Assembly: GCA_937983635.1 (NCBI GenBank)
Contig: CALJZR010000047.1
Location: 1 to 34,287 of the forward strand
From: an uncultured bacterium
Lineage (GTDB): Bacteria > Patescibacteriota > Patescibacteriia > Patescibacteriales > UBA12465
Length of the DNA: 34,287 nt
Direction: 5' to 3'
The position numbers and the translations under genes are program-made. Shown here one piece after another: positions 13,467 to 20,826 of the stretch (positions within the stretch are counted from its first letter, which is position 1; the number at the start of each line of letters is the position of its first letter). The notes under the pieces were generated by a model. That model saw only the letters and a program-made list of their open reading frames with translations. It made no database searches and was not told the DNA's origin.

Positions 13467-14139
13467 TCTCTTTGTCGCTGGACAAGACTTATTTTTATTT
13501 ATTACTGAACACATCCCTTCTTTACAAGATGGGGATATTTTAGTGGTTACTTCTAAAATTGTCGCTTTATCTGAGAATCGGCTTATTGCGAAGGGAGATA
13601 ATATTAGTAAAGAAGAAATTATTCGCCAAGAAAGTTCTTTTGCCCTGCGGACATCCCAGGTTTACTTAACAATTAAGGATGGAGCGGTGATGGCTAACGC
13701 TGGGATTGACGAAAGTAATGCCGGTGATAATTTTATTCTTTTGCCGAAGGATAGTTTTAAGGCGGCTGCGGCTATTAGAGATTATTGTTTAAAACATTAT
13801 CAGCTTCGTGCCTTGGGGGTGATTATTAGCGACAGTCGTTGTCTTCCTTTGCGGGCCGGCGTTACTGGTGTTGCTTTGGGTTATGCTGGCTTTTGTGGTA
13901 TTAAAAAATATCGTGGGAAAGAAGATCTTTTTGGCCGCCCTTTTCGCTTTTCCCGAGTTGATGTGGCTGACAGCTTGGCGACCGCGGCAGTTTTATGCAT
14001 GGGTGAGGGTTCTGAACGGATGCCTTTGGCCGTGGTCAGCGGCGCCTCAGTTGAGTATTGCGATGAAGTTAATCCTCAAGAACTTTCCATTGATATTAAT
14101 GAGGATATGTATGGACCTTTATTTAAAGCCCTTTTATAG
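13441..14139 (+). CDS. CofE-like ligase (coenzyme F420-0:L-glutamate ligase family)
   Basis: 232 residues. The CofE fold is marked by DGDILVVTSKIVALSENRL (about 31-49), the middle region with NAGIDESNAGD (about 85-95), VIISDSRCLPLRAGVTGVALGYAGF (about 124-148) and VDVADSLATAAVLCMGEGSERMPLAVV (about 178-204). Classical CofE adds gamma-linked glutamates to coenzyme F420, but nothing else for F420 is present here, and CPR bacteria are not known to make F420. It may ligate glutamate to another acceptor. The start overlaps the end of the YhhQ-type gene by 26 bp. Confidence 0.85.
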   Translation: MEIRALKTSLFVAGQDLFLFITEHIPSLQDGDILVVTSKIVALSENRLIAKGDNISKEEIIRQESSFALRTSQVYLTIKDGAVMANAGIDESNAGDNFILLPKDSFKAAAAIRDYCLKHYQLRALGVIISDSRCLPLRAGVTGVALGYAGFCGIKKYRGKEDLFGRPFRFSRVDVADSLATAAVLCMGEGSERMPLAVVSGASVEYCDEVNPQELSIDINEDMYGPLFKALL

Positions 14140-14184
14140 TTCGGTTTTTTGACAAAAGACTGGCGCTAAACTAAGATTAAACAT

Positions 14185-15426
14185 ATGGAAAACAATATTT
14201 TACAACAACAAGATCCAGCCGTGGCGGATATTATTAGCCGTGAAGCCACTCGCCAAGACAGTGAATTAGAGCTGATTGCTTCGGAAAATTACGCCTCCCC
14301 CGCTGTTCGCTCCGCCCTCTCTTCGGTTTTAACCAACAAATATAGCGAAGGCTATGCCGGTAAGCGCTATTATGGTGGTAATAGTATTATTGATGAGGTT
14401 GAGTCTTTAGCGATTAGTCGAGTCAAGGAGCTATTTTCCGCTGAACATGCCAACGTTCAGCCTCTTTCCGGCTCCCCGGCTAACGCCGCCGTCTACATGG
14501 CCTTTTTAGAGCCAGGAGATAAGGTTTTAGGTTTACGTCTTGACCATGGTGGCCATCTATCACATGGTCATAGCGTTAACTTCTCCGGCCGGCTCTATAA
14601 TTTTGTACAATACGGCGTTAATCCTGAAACGGGTATTATTGATATGGAAGAAGTACGCCGAGTAGCTTTGGCGGAAAGGCCAAAAATGATTGTGGCTGGT
14701 TTTAGCGCCTATTCTCGAGAAATTGATTGGGCGGGTTTTAAGGCAATTGCCGATGAAGTGGGCGCTTATACTTTTGCCGATATTGCCCACATTGCCGGTT
14801 TGATTGCTGGTAAACAGCTAGCCAATCCCGTACCTTTATTTGATGTTGTCTCTAGCACAACTCATAAGACTTTGCGGGGCCCGCGGGGCGCCATTATTTT
14901 ATGCAAAGAACAATATGCGAAACAGATTGATCGAGCTGTGTTTCCGGGTATGCAGGGTGGTCCGCATGATAATGTCACGGCGGCTAAAGCGATTGCTTTT
15001 GCTGAAGCCTTGCGCCCAGAATTTCAAGATTATGCCCGCCAAGTTATTAGCAATGCCCAGGCTTTAGCGTCCGCTCTCATTAATAGGGGATATAAAGTGG
15101 TTTCCGGCGGAACTGATAATCATCTCTTTGTGCTTGATCTTTCTCCTCAAGGTTTGGCCGGCAAAGAAGCGGAGAAAGCTTTAGAGGCGGTGGGCATTTC
15201 TGTTTCCCGTTCCACTATTCCTAATGACCCCAACCCCCCTTTAAATCCTTCCGGCATCCGCATTGGCACACCTGCTATTACCACTCGGGGCTTAAAGACA
15301 GCGGAGATGTTGGAATTAGCGGATATTATTGACCGCGCTATTAAAGACCGGGCTGATGAAAATAATTTAATGCAATTAAAACAGGTTACCGCCGCACTTT
15401 GCCGTCGTTTTCCTCTACCCGCCTAA
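14185..15426 (+). CDS. glyA: Serine hydroxymethyltransferase
   Basis: 413 residues, the usual length. Recognisable signatures include SELELIASENYASP at about 26-37, YAGKRYYGG near 57-65, the PLP lysine in STTHKTLRGPRGA (Lys at about 227), and MQGGPHDNVTAAKA. It converts serine and tetrahydrofolate to glycine and 5,10-methylene-THF. folD begins 3 bp after the stop, so the two genes form a one-carbon operon. All expected catalytic segments are intact. Confidence 0.97.
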   Translation: MENNILQQQDPAVADIISREATRQDSELELIASENYASPAVRSALSSVLTNKYSEGYAGKRYYGGNSIIDEVESLAISRVKELFSAEHANVQPLSGSPANAAVYMAFLEPGDKVLGLRLDHGGHLSHGHSVNFSGRLYNFVQYGVNPETGIIDMEEVRRVALAERPKMIVAGFSAYSREIDWAGFKAIADEVGAYTFADIAHIAGLIAGKQLANPVPLFDVVSSTTHKTLRGPRGAIILCKEQYAKQIDRAVFPGMQGGPHDNVTAAKAIAFAEALRPEFQDYARQVISNAQALASALINRGYKVVSGGTDNHLFVLDLSPQGLAGKEAEKALEAVGISVSRSTIPNDPNPPLNPSGIRIGTPAITTRGLKTAEMLELADIIDRAIKDRADENNLMQLKQVTAALCRRFPLPA

Positions 15427-15429
15427 TTT

Positions 15430-16275
15430 ATGGAGATAAAAAATAAAATTATTGACGGCCGTCAGATTGCGGAAAAGGTTAAAGATGAGATTGCTTTAAA
15501 TGTTTTTAATAACAAAGAGCGCCGTCCCAGTCTCGCCATTATTTTAGTGGGCGAGCGGCCAGATTCGGAAATCTATGTCTCGCTGAAAGAGCGGGAAGCG
15601 AAAAAGGTGGGTATCGATACTCATCTCTACCGCTTAGCAGGGGAAAGTACAGAAGCAGAATTGTTAACTGTGATTGATTTCTTAAATAAAGATGAGGCGG
15701 TTGATGCTATTTTACTACAATTACCCTTACCCCCTTCTTTTGACGCCGATAAAATTATTGCCGCCATTAATCCTCTTAAAGACGCTGATGGTTTTCACCC
15801 ACTTCACCCTGCTTATGTTGTATCTCCCGTAATTGCAGCCGTGGAATTTATTGTCCGGGAATATAAAGTTAAGGGTCGAGCTTGTGTCTTTCACCGCTCT
15901 GACGTTTTTGGTAAGGCTCTAGCCTCTGCTCTTAAAGAATTAGATTTAAATGTTGATTTGATAGCGGTGGCGGAAAATGAAGATCCGCGCCAAGATAATA
16001 CTTTACGCCAACGCTTCTGTGTCCTTAGTGGTCAGGCTGATTTAGTTGTCAGTGCTTTGGGTTTGCCCGAGTTTTTGACCGAGGAATATTTTAAAGAAGG
16101 AGTCTTAGTGGTTGATGTCGGCATTACTAAGGAAAACGATAAGGTTCTTGGTGATGTTAATTTTAAATCAGCGGCCAAGGTTGCTGCTGGCATTACTCCG
16201 GTCCCGGGCGGTGTTGGCCCAATGACAATCGCTTTTCTCTTTAAGAATGTCTGGGAGATTTATAGTCGCCGCTAA
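15430..16275 (+). CDS. folD: FolD-like methylene-THF dehydrogenase/cyclohydrolase, divergent
   Basis: 281 residues. The N-terminal half is standard: SEIYVSLKEREAKKVGI with the catalytic Tyr/Lys (about 48-57) and LLQLPLPPSFD (about 97-107). The end is also standard (ITPVPGGVGPMTIAFL). The middle is not: the usual PCTPxG loop after DGFHP reads LHPAYVVSPV, the GRSxxVGxP nucleotide motif reads HRSDVFGKA, and the HSxT segment reads NEDPRQDN. The substrate or cofactor handling may therefore differ, for example NAD instead of NADP. It is coupled to glyA. Confidence 0.9.
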   Translation: MEIKNKIIDGRQIAEKVKDEIALNVFNNKERRPSLAIILVGERPDSEIYVSLKEREAKKVGIDTHLYRLAGESTEAELLTVIDFLNKDEAVDAILLQLPLPPSFDADKIIAAINPLKDADGFHPLHPAYVVSPVIAAVEFIVREYKVKGRACVFHRSDVFGKALASALKELDLNVDLIAVAENEDPRQDNTLRQRFCVLSGQADLVVSALGLPEFLTEEYFKEGVLVVDVGITKENDKVLGDVNFKSAAKVAAGITPVPGGVGPMTIAFLFKNVWEIYSRR

Positions 16276-16293
16276 ACTCTTAATAATTTGGAA

Positions 16294-16329
16294 ACAAGTT
16301 TTAAGCCATGTCCGCATGGCTTTCCTTGT
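16294..16329 (+). promoter_or_regulatory. Intergenic hairpin before recQ
   Basis: AAGCCATG (16303-16310) pairs with CATGGCTT (16315-16322), closed further out by ACAAG (16294-16298) with CTTGT (16325-16329). An in-frame ATG at 16308 is buried in this stem, a reason to prefer the ATG at 16338 for recQ. There is no clean T tract, so a terminator role is only possible. Confidence 0.6.
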
Positions 16330-16337
16330 CTAGTGCC

Positions 16338-18095
16338 ATGGAAAATAAGAAAAAACAATTAATTGAGCTTTTGAAGATTCATTTTAATTATGATTCTTTT
16401 CGCCCTGGACAAGAGCAGGCGATTGATGCGATTTTGTCTGGGAAAAATACCATTGCCGTCCTGCCGACGGGCGGTGGTAAGTCGATGATTTTTCAGTTAC
16501 CGTCCTTAGTTTTAGAGGGGGTTACTATTGTGGTTTCGCCGCTGATTGCTTTAATGAAGGATCAGGTTGATTCTTTAGACAAGGTTGGTATTCCCGCTAC
16601 TTTTATCAATTCTTCCGTCTCTTTGAGTGAGACTACCCAGCGTCTTAATAAGATTAGAGCCGGGGCTTATCGTTTAGTCTATGTAGCCCCGGAACGTTTC
16701 TATAACCAATCTTTTGTTAGTGAATTAAAAAATCTCAAAGTTGCTCTATTTGCCATTGACGAAGCTCATTGTATCAGTCAGTGGGGGCATGATTTTCGTC
16801 CTAGTTATTTACGTTTGAAAGAAGCGGTGAAGTTGTGCGGCTTTCCAGTGGTGGCAGCTTTAACAGCTACTGCTACGCCTGAAGTCCGTACCGATATTGC
16901 TCGGCAACTGGGTCTGGATGATTATGAACTGATAATCAGCGGTTTTGCTCGTCCTAATTTGCAGTTTGCAGCGGTGATGGCAAGTAATAATCGTAAGCTT
17001 GAATATATTCTTGATGCTGTTCGCAGCCAAGAGGGCGGCTCCGGTATTGTTTATGTGGGCACTCGCTCAAAGGCCGATGAAATCGTGGAATTTTTAGCTG
17101 ACTACGATGTCGCCGCTGTTGCTTATCACGCCGGCATGGATAGTGATAGTCGGGATTGGGTGCAAGATCAATTTATGCAAGGCAAAGCGCAAGTGGTGGT
17201 GGCTACCAATGCCTTCGGTTTGGGTATTAACAAAAAAGATATTCGTTTTGTTATTCATCATGATTTACCGGGCACTTTAGAAGCTTATTATCAAGAAGCG
17301 GGCCGGGCCGGACGCGATGGTCAGTCCAGCGTCTGCTTATTATTCTATTCTCCTTCGGACAGATACTTGCAGGAATTTTTTATTCAAGGCGATAATCCCA
17401 GTCCCAATTTAATTAAAGATGTTTTTCGTTTTCTTCTGGAGGCTCAAGAGCAAAATCCCGAGGGGGAAAATTCCGTGCTTATCACTTATTCCGAGCTGAC
17501 TAAGCGTTTATCGGAACCAGCCCCAGAAATGGCGGTGGGTACAGCTATCAAGATTTTAGAAAAAGAAGGTTATGTCTCTCGGCCCAATGAACGCACCACT
17601 AACACTTTTATTAAACTGAAAAAAAATTGGGATGAAGTTTTGGCGGATATTAGTCCTCGTGCCAAAGTGCAATTAGCGGTCGCGGAGAAGCTCCGGGCTC
17701 GCTTTGAAAAAGAAATTGTTGCTGGCTGGCAGTTTATTGCTGATGAAGTCGCTATTATTTTGCAAATTAAGAAAGAAGTTTTAAATCGGGTAATTAAAAA
17801 GATGGCGGAACAGGAATTACTGGATTATCGCCCGCCCTTTAAAGGCACAGAAATCCGAATTTTAAAATTTAGTGATCCTGATGATTTGGAATTAGATTTT
17901 CGCTCTTTAGAGTTGAAAGCGGAAAGGGCATATAATAAGCTCAATGAAATGGAATCTTATGTTTATTCCTCGCTTTGCCGCCAGCAATATATTTTAAAGT
18001 ATTTTGGTGAAGCTGACCCGCGCACTTGCGGTCGCTGTGATAATTGTTTAAAGCAAAATCGTTTGCCGGCTAAAGAATATCTGGGAGATTATTAA
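16338..18095 (+). CDS. recQ: ATP-dependent DNA helicase RecQ
   Basis: 585 residues from the chosen ATG. The helicase core has Walker A LPTGGGKS (42-49), DEAH (141-144) followed by CISQWGHDFRPSYLRL, and motif VI region YYQEAGRAGRDG. The RecQ C-terminal zinc module ends in CGRCDNC near the C-terminus, preceded by Cys in SLCRQQ. A winged helix lies between. No HRDC domain follows, so it is a short RecQ. It unwinds DNA 3' to 5' in recombination and fork repair. An upstream in-frame ATG (16308) adds ten non-conserved residues and lies in a hairpin. Confidence 0.95.
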   Translation: MENKKKQLIELLKIHFNYDSFRPGQEQAIDAILSGKNTIAVLPTGGGKSMIFQLPSLVLEGVTIVVSPLIALMKDQVDSLDKVGIPATFINSSVSLSETTQRLNKIRAGAYRLVYVAPERFYNQSFVSELKNLKVALFAIDEAHCISQWGHDFRPSYLRLKEAVKLCGFPVVAALTATATPEVRTDIARQLGLDDYELIISGFARPNLQFAAVMASNNRKLEYILDAVRSQEGGSGIVYVGTRSKADEIVEFLADYDVAAVAYHAGMDSDSRDWVQDQFMQGKAQVVVATNAFGLGINKKDIRFVIHHDLPGTLEAYYQEAGRAGRDGQSSVCLLFYSPSDRYLQEFFIQGDNPSPNLIKDVFRFLLEAQEQNPEGENSVLITYSELTKRLSEPAPEMAVGTAIKILEKEGYVSRPNERTTNTFIKLKKNWDEVLADISPRAKVQLAVAEKLRARFEKEIVAGWQFIADEVAIILQIKKEVLNRVIKKMAEQELLDYRPPFKGTEIRILKFSDPDDLELDFRSLELKAERAYNKLNEMESYVYSSLCRQQYILKYFGEADPRTCGRCDNCLKQNRLPAKEYLGDY

Positions 18096-18103
18096 TTTAT
18101 TTT

Positions 18104-18796
18104 ATGAAACCTAAGCGTTTAGCTAAATTAAAAGAAATTGTTGCCTCTTCCTATGAGCTGACCGCTCAGCATTTTAATGAAACTCGTTCGAAGGTGGCGG
18201 CGCCAGATTTTATTTGGGCGGTTAATCAGATCGGCAGCGATGATCAAGTGTTTGACGCTGGTTGTGGTAACGGTCGCCTCTTAGATTATATTAGACTTAG
18301 TCCAGAACAATATTTAGGCGTGGACCAAAGCTCCGCCCTTCTTGCTTATGCCCGCGACAAGCATCCGGGCTATAATTTTATCCAAGCCGACTTAAGTGAA
18401 GCGGCTTCTCTGGTCGCTGGTAAATTTTCTTTGATCTTTTGTTCAGCGGTAATTAGTCATATTCCCGGGGAAAAAGAACGTCGTGAAGTTTTAAGTTCAC
18501 TTTTAGCTTTAATTTACCCCGAGGGGCGCTTAATTATTAGTTTTTGGAAGTTAGAGGGTCGGAATCGAAAAAAGCTTTATAATACTTGGTGGAAAAAAAT
18601 TACAGGCCGCCATTCTTATGGCTGGCGTGATTTAATTTTCCCCTGGAAAAATGCCAAGGGCGAAGAGATAAGCCCCCGTTATTATTATGCTTTTACTAAG
18701 CGGCATTTTCGCTATGAACTAAGACGGGCTGGCTGGGAAATAGAGTCGGTCCGCAATGACCGCTTTAACTATTGGGTAATTGCCCGGCCGAAGTAG
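18104..18796 (+). CDS. Trm9/ALKBH8-like tRNA methyltransferase
   Basis: 230 residues. Class I SAM fold: motif I VFDAGCGNGRLLDYI (about 50-64), GVDQSSALLAYAR (about 73-85), and IQADLSEA. The C-terminal part carries the pattern of the Trm9/ALKBH8 methyltransferases: a PWK segment (IFPWKNAKGEE), RYYYAFTKRHFRYELRRAGW, and a closing NYWVIARPK where Trm9 has a DNWWV-type strand. Trm9 methylates cm5U34 made by Elongator to mcm5U34. With elp3 in the same window this is a coherent, though unproven, assignment. It starts 9 bp after recQ. Confidence 0.8.
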   Translation: MKPKRLAKLKEIVASSYELTAQHFNETRSKVAAPDFIWAVNQIGSDDQVFDAGCGNGRLLDYIRLSPEQYLGVDQSSALLAYARDKHPGYNFIQADLSEAASLVAGKFSLIFCSAVISHIPGEKERREVLSSLLALIYPEGRLIISFWKLEGRNRKKLYNTWWKKITGRHSYGWRDLIFPWKNAKGEEISPRYYYAFTKRHFRYELRRAGWEIESVRNDRFNYWVIARPK

Positions 18797-18804
18797 CGCC
18801 TATC

Positions 18805-18832
18805 TTGACACCCCCCAGGGGTGTGCTATAAT
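18805..18832 (+). promoter_or_regulatory. Promoter with CsoR/CstR-type operator
   Basis: TTGACA (18805-18810), 16-bp spacer, TATAAT (18827-18832). An inverted repeat ACACCCC-CCA-GGGGTGT (18808-18824) fills the spacer and overlaps the -35. C/G-tract palindromes are the known operator type of the CsoR/RcnR/CstR family, whose member is encoded directly downstream. Transcription would start at about 18839, giving a leaderless mRNA. Confidence 0.8.
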
Positions 18833-18839
18833 AGCTCAT

Positions 18840-19085
18840 ATGAAGACCGCCGAACAAAGAATTAATAATATTATTGGTCAGCTTGAAGGCATTAAAAAAA
18901 TGCTGGTGCAGGCGCCGGAAGATTGTTTTGCTTTACTCACGCAAATGAAAGCAGTTAAATCCGCCCTGTCTTCTTTAACTGAGCAGATTTTATCCACCGA
19001 ATTGGATCGTTGCCTTAGCGGCAAATTAGCCCCAGAAAAGCGAGAAAAGATGGCGGTTATTTTTAAGGAAGTAATTAAAAAATAA
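18840..19085 (+). CDS. CsoR-family regulator, CstR-like (persulfide-sensor type)
   Basis: 81 residues, a four-helix DUF156 protein: RINNIIGQLEGIKKML (7-22), Cys29 in EDCFALLTQM, and Cys58 in LDRCL. The two Cys are 29 residues apart as in CsoR (C36/C65) and CstR (C31/C60). The copper-ligand His four residues before the second Cys is Glu54 here, so copper binding of the CsoR kind is unlikely and a thiol/persulfide switch is more plausible. The start is the ATG at 18840; an upstream in-frame extension would overlap the promoter. Thioredoxin follows 53 bp later and is the likely target. Confidence 0.88.
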   Translation: MKTAEQRINNIIGQLEGIKKMLVQAPEDCFALLTQMKAVKSALSSLTEQILSTELDRCLSGKLAPEKREKMAVIFKEVIKK

Positions 19086-19097
19086 AAATATTAAATA

Positions 19098-19130
19098 GGA
19101 CGTTAAGCGGTTCCCCGCCGTTTAGCGCGA
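19098..19130 (+). promoter_or_regulatory. mRNA hairpin between regulator and thioredoxin genes
   Basis: CGTTAAGCGG pairs over 10 bp (two G-U) with CCGTTTAGCG around a 7-nt loop. No T tract follows, so it is not an obvious terminator; it may shape or protect the shared mRNA. Confidence 0.5.
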
Positions 19131-19138
19131 ATAAATTT

Positions 19139-19468
19139 ATGAGCAAAGCGATGGATGTAGTAAAGAGTAATTTTGAAGCCGAGGTTTTAAAAAGCCCAAT
19201 TCCGGTTTTAGTAGATTTTTGGGCTCCCTGGTGTATGCCCTGTCGGATGATGGCTCCGATTTTAGATGAATTGTCCGGAGCGCTCGAAGGAAAAGTTAAA
19301 ATCGTTAAAGTGGATACGGAAAATCCAGAGAATCAAGATTTAGCCATGCAATACCAGATTCAAAGCATTCCTAATATGAAACTCTTTAAAAACGGTCAAG
19401 TAGCTGACGAGTATATTGGTTTGCGCACTCAGGAAACTTTGCGCCAAGAGTTAGAAAAGCATCTCTAG
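19139..19468 (+). CDS. trxA: Thioredoxin
   Basis: 109 residues, standard length. The active site reads WCMPC (Cys32, Cys35) after VLVDFWAP, and the cis-proline loop is SIPNMKLF near 76-83. The middle residue is Met where E. coli has Gly (WCGPC), which may shift redox potential. It probably shares the promoter of the CstR-like gene upstream and reduces disulfides or persulfides in the cytosol. Confidence 0.95.
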   Translation: MSKAMDVVKSNFEAEVLKSPIPVLVDFWAPWCMPCRMMAPILDELSGALEGKVKIVKVDTENPENQDLAMQYQIQSIPNMKLFKNGQVADEYIGLRTQETLRQELEKHL

Positions 19469-19481
19469 TTTTTCAGAAAAG

Positions 19482-19507
19482 ACGGCCGTTAATTGCGGTC
19501 GTTTTTC
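19482..19507 (+). terminator. Terminator after trxA
   Basis: ACGGCCG (19482-19488) pairs with CGGTCGT (19496-19502), one G-U, followed by T-rich sequence. Confidence 0.85.
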
Positions 19508-19533
19508 TTTATTAATAATTTTATTTTAAATAT

Positions 19534-20757
19534 ATGAGTATTGTTCAAGATAATTTAGAGCGCCTGCAAATCGTGGCGGCTTTGGATAATATCAGTGCGG
19601 CCGATTTAGAGTTGTTAAGCCATCCGGCCCGTGTGAGCTATCAGGATTTAGAAATTAAGGGCAAGAAATACCCAGCTTGGCGGATTATTTATAGCAATGA
19701 TTTAGGTCCAGGTAAGGGCGGAATTCGTTTTCATCCAGAAGTAAGCGAGGATGAAGTTCAGTCCTTGGCCTTTTGGATGGCTTTAAAAAATTCTTTAGCC
19801 GATATTCCTTATGGCGGCGCTAAGGGCGGGGTTAAGTTTAATCCTAAGGAAGCTGACCAAGCTGAGCTGCAAGAAGTTAGCCGAGCCTATGCTCGTGCCT
19901 TTCATGAAGTTTTAGGCCAAGACAAGGATGTGCCTGCTCCGGATGTCTATACTAATAGCCAGACGATGGCTTGGATTTTAGATGAATACGAAAAAATCAT
20001 CGGCAAGCATGAACCGGGCATGATCACGGGCAAGCCTGTGGAACTCGGTGGCATTAAATTACGCTCCGATGCCACTGCTCAAGGCTCTTATTTTATCGCT
20101 CAAGAAATGGTGAAGGAATTTATGCCTAATAAACAGCCGCAAGAGATTACAGTGGCTGTTCAGGGTTTTGGTAATGCTGGTCTCTTTATGGCCGAGAAAC
20201 TGGCGGCTGACGGCTATAAGATTGTAGCTGCCTCTGACAGTCAGGGTGGCCTCTATCATGTTCATGGTCTTGATATTCCAGCATTATCAGCTTTTAAAGC
20301 TCAGGGCAATCCTGTAAATACCTTTAAAACTGGTGAAGCAATTACTAATGCTCAATTATTAGAGTTAGAGGTTGATATTCTTGTTTTAGCGGCTTTAGAA
20401 AACCAGATTACCGCTGCTAATGCCCCGGCGGTTAAAGCTAAATATATTTTAGAAATGGCTAACGGCCCGATTGATTTAGCAGCTGATAAAGTTTTAGATG
20501 CGGCGGGTAAAATTATTGTGCCTGATATTTTAGCTAATTCCGGGGGGGTGATTGTGAGCTATTTTGAATGGGCGCAGAATCGTACTGGTCAGATTTTAGA
20601 TGAGGAATATCTCCGCACTTTATTAGAAAAGAAGATGCGCGCCAATTGGCAGAGAATGTTTTCTTTATATAAAGAAAAAGCTAACGTCAGTTTGCGCCAG
20701 GCGGCCTATATTTTAGCTGTTCGTCGGATTTTAGCGGCTAAGCATTGGCGCTCTTAA
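19534..20757 (+). CDS. gdhA: Glu/Leu/Phe/Val dehydrogenase, probably glutamate dehydrogenase
   Basis: 407 residues. The dimerisation/substrate domain has GPGKGGIRFHPEVSEDEV (about 62-79) and the catalytic lysine motif PYGGAKGGVKFNP (about 93-105), followed by DVPAPDVYTN. The Rossmann domain has VAVQGFGNAG (about 207-216). The signatures fit glutamate dehydrogenase, which links 2-oxoglutarate and ammonia to glutamate with NAD(P). Residues deciding NAD versus NADP were not resolved. Monocistronic, between two terminators. Confidence 0.93.
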   Translation: MSIVQDNLERLQIVAALDNISAADLELLSHPARVSYQDLEIKGKKYPAWRIIYSNDLGPGKGGIRFHPEVSEDEVQSLAFWMALKNSLADIPYGGAKGGVKFNPKEADQAELQEVSRAYARAFHEVLGQDKDVPAPDVYTNSQTMAWILDEYEKIIGKHEPGMITGKPVELGGIKLRSDATAQGSYFIAQEMVKEFMPNKQPQEITVAVQGFGNAGLFMAEKLAADGYKIVAASDSQGGLYHVHGLDIPALSAFKAQGNPVNTFKTGEAITNAQLLELEVDILVLAALENQITAANAPAVKAKYILEMANGPIDLAADKVLDAAGKIIVPDILANSGGVIVSYFEWAQNRTGQILDEEYLRTLLEKKMRANWQRMFSLYKEKANVSLRQAAYILAVRRILAAKHWRS

Positions 20758-20777
20758 TATTTTTTACTGGTATTAAA

Positions 20778-20808
20778 AAACCGACGTTTTACCAACGTCG
20801 GTTTTTTT
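20778..20808. terminator. Bidirectional terminator
   Basis: An 11-bp perfect stem (20778-20788 with 20794-20804), with A and T tracts on both sides, between convergent genes. Confidence 0.92.
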
Positions 20809-20826
20809 ATATCATTCCTTGTCTTT

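Noticed and set aside
13868..14152. 94-codon frame inside the CofE-like gene
   Set aside because: Frame-shifted copy of a clearly conserved coding region.
16308..16337. Upstream start of recQ
   Set aside because: The ten extra residues are not conserved and the ATG lies in an intergenic hairpin; the ATG at 16338 matches the family start.
18780..18839. Upstream start of the CstR-like gene
   Set aside because: The extension would overlap the preceding gene and translate through the promoter and operator.
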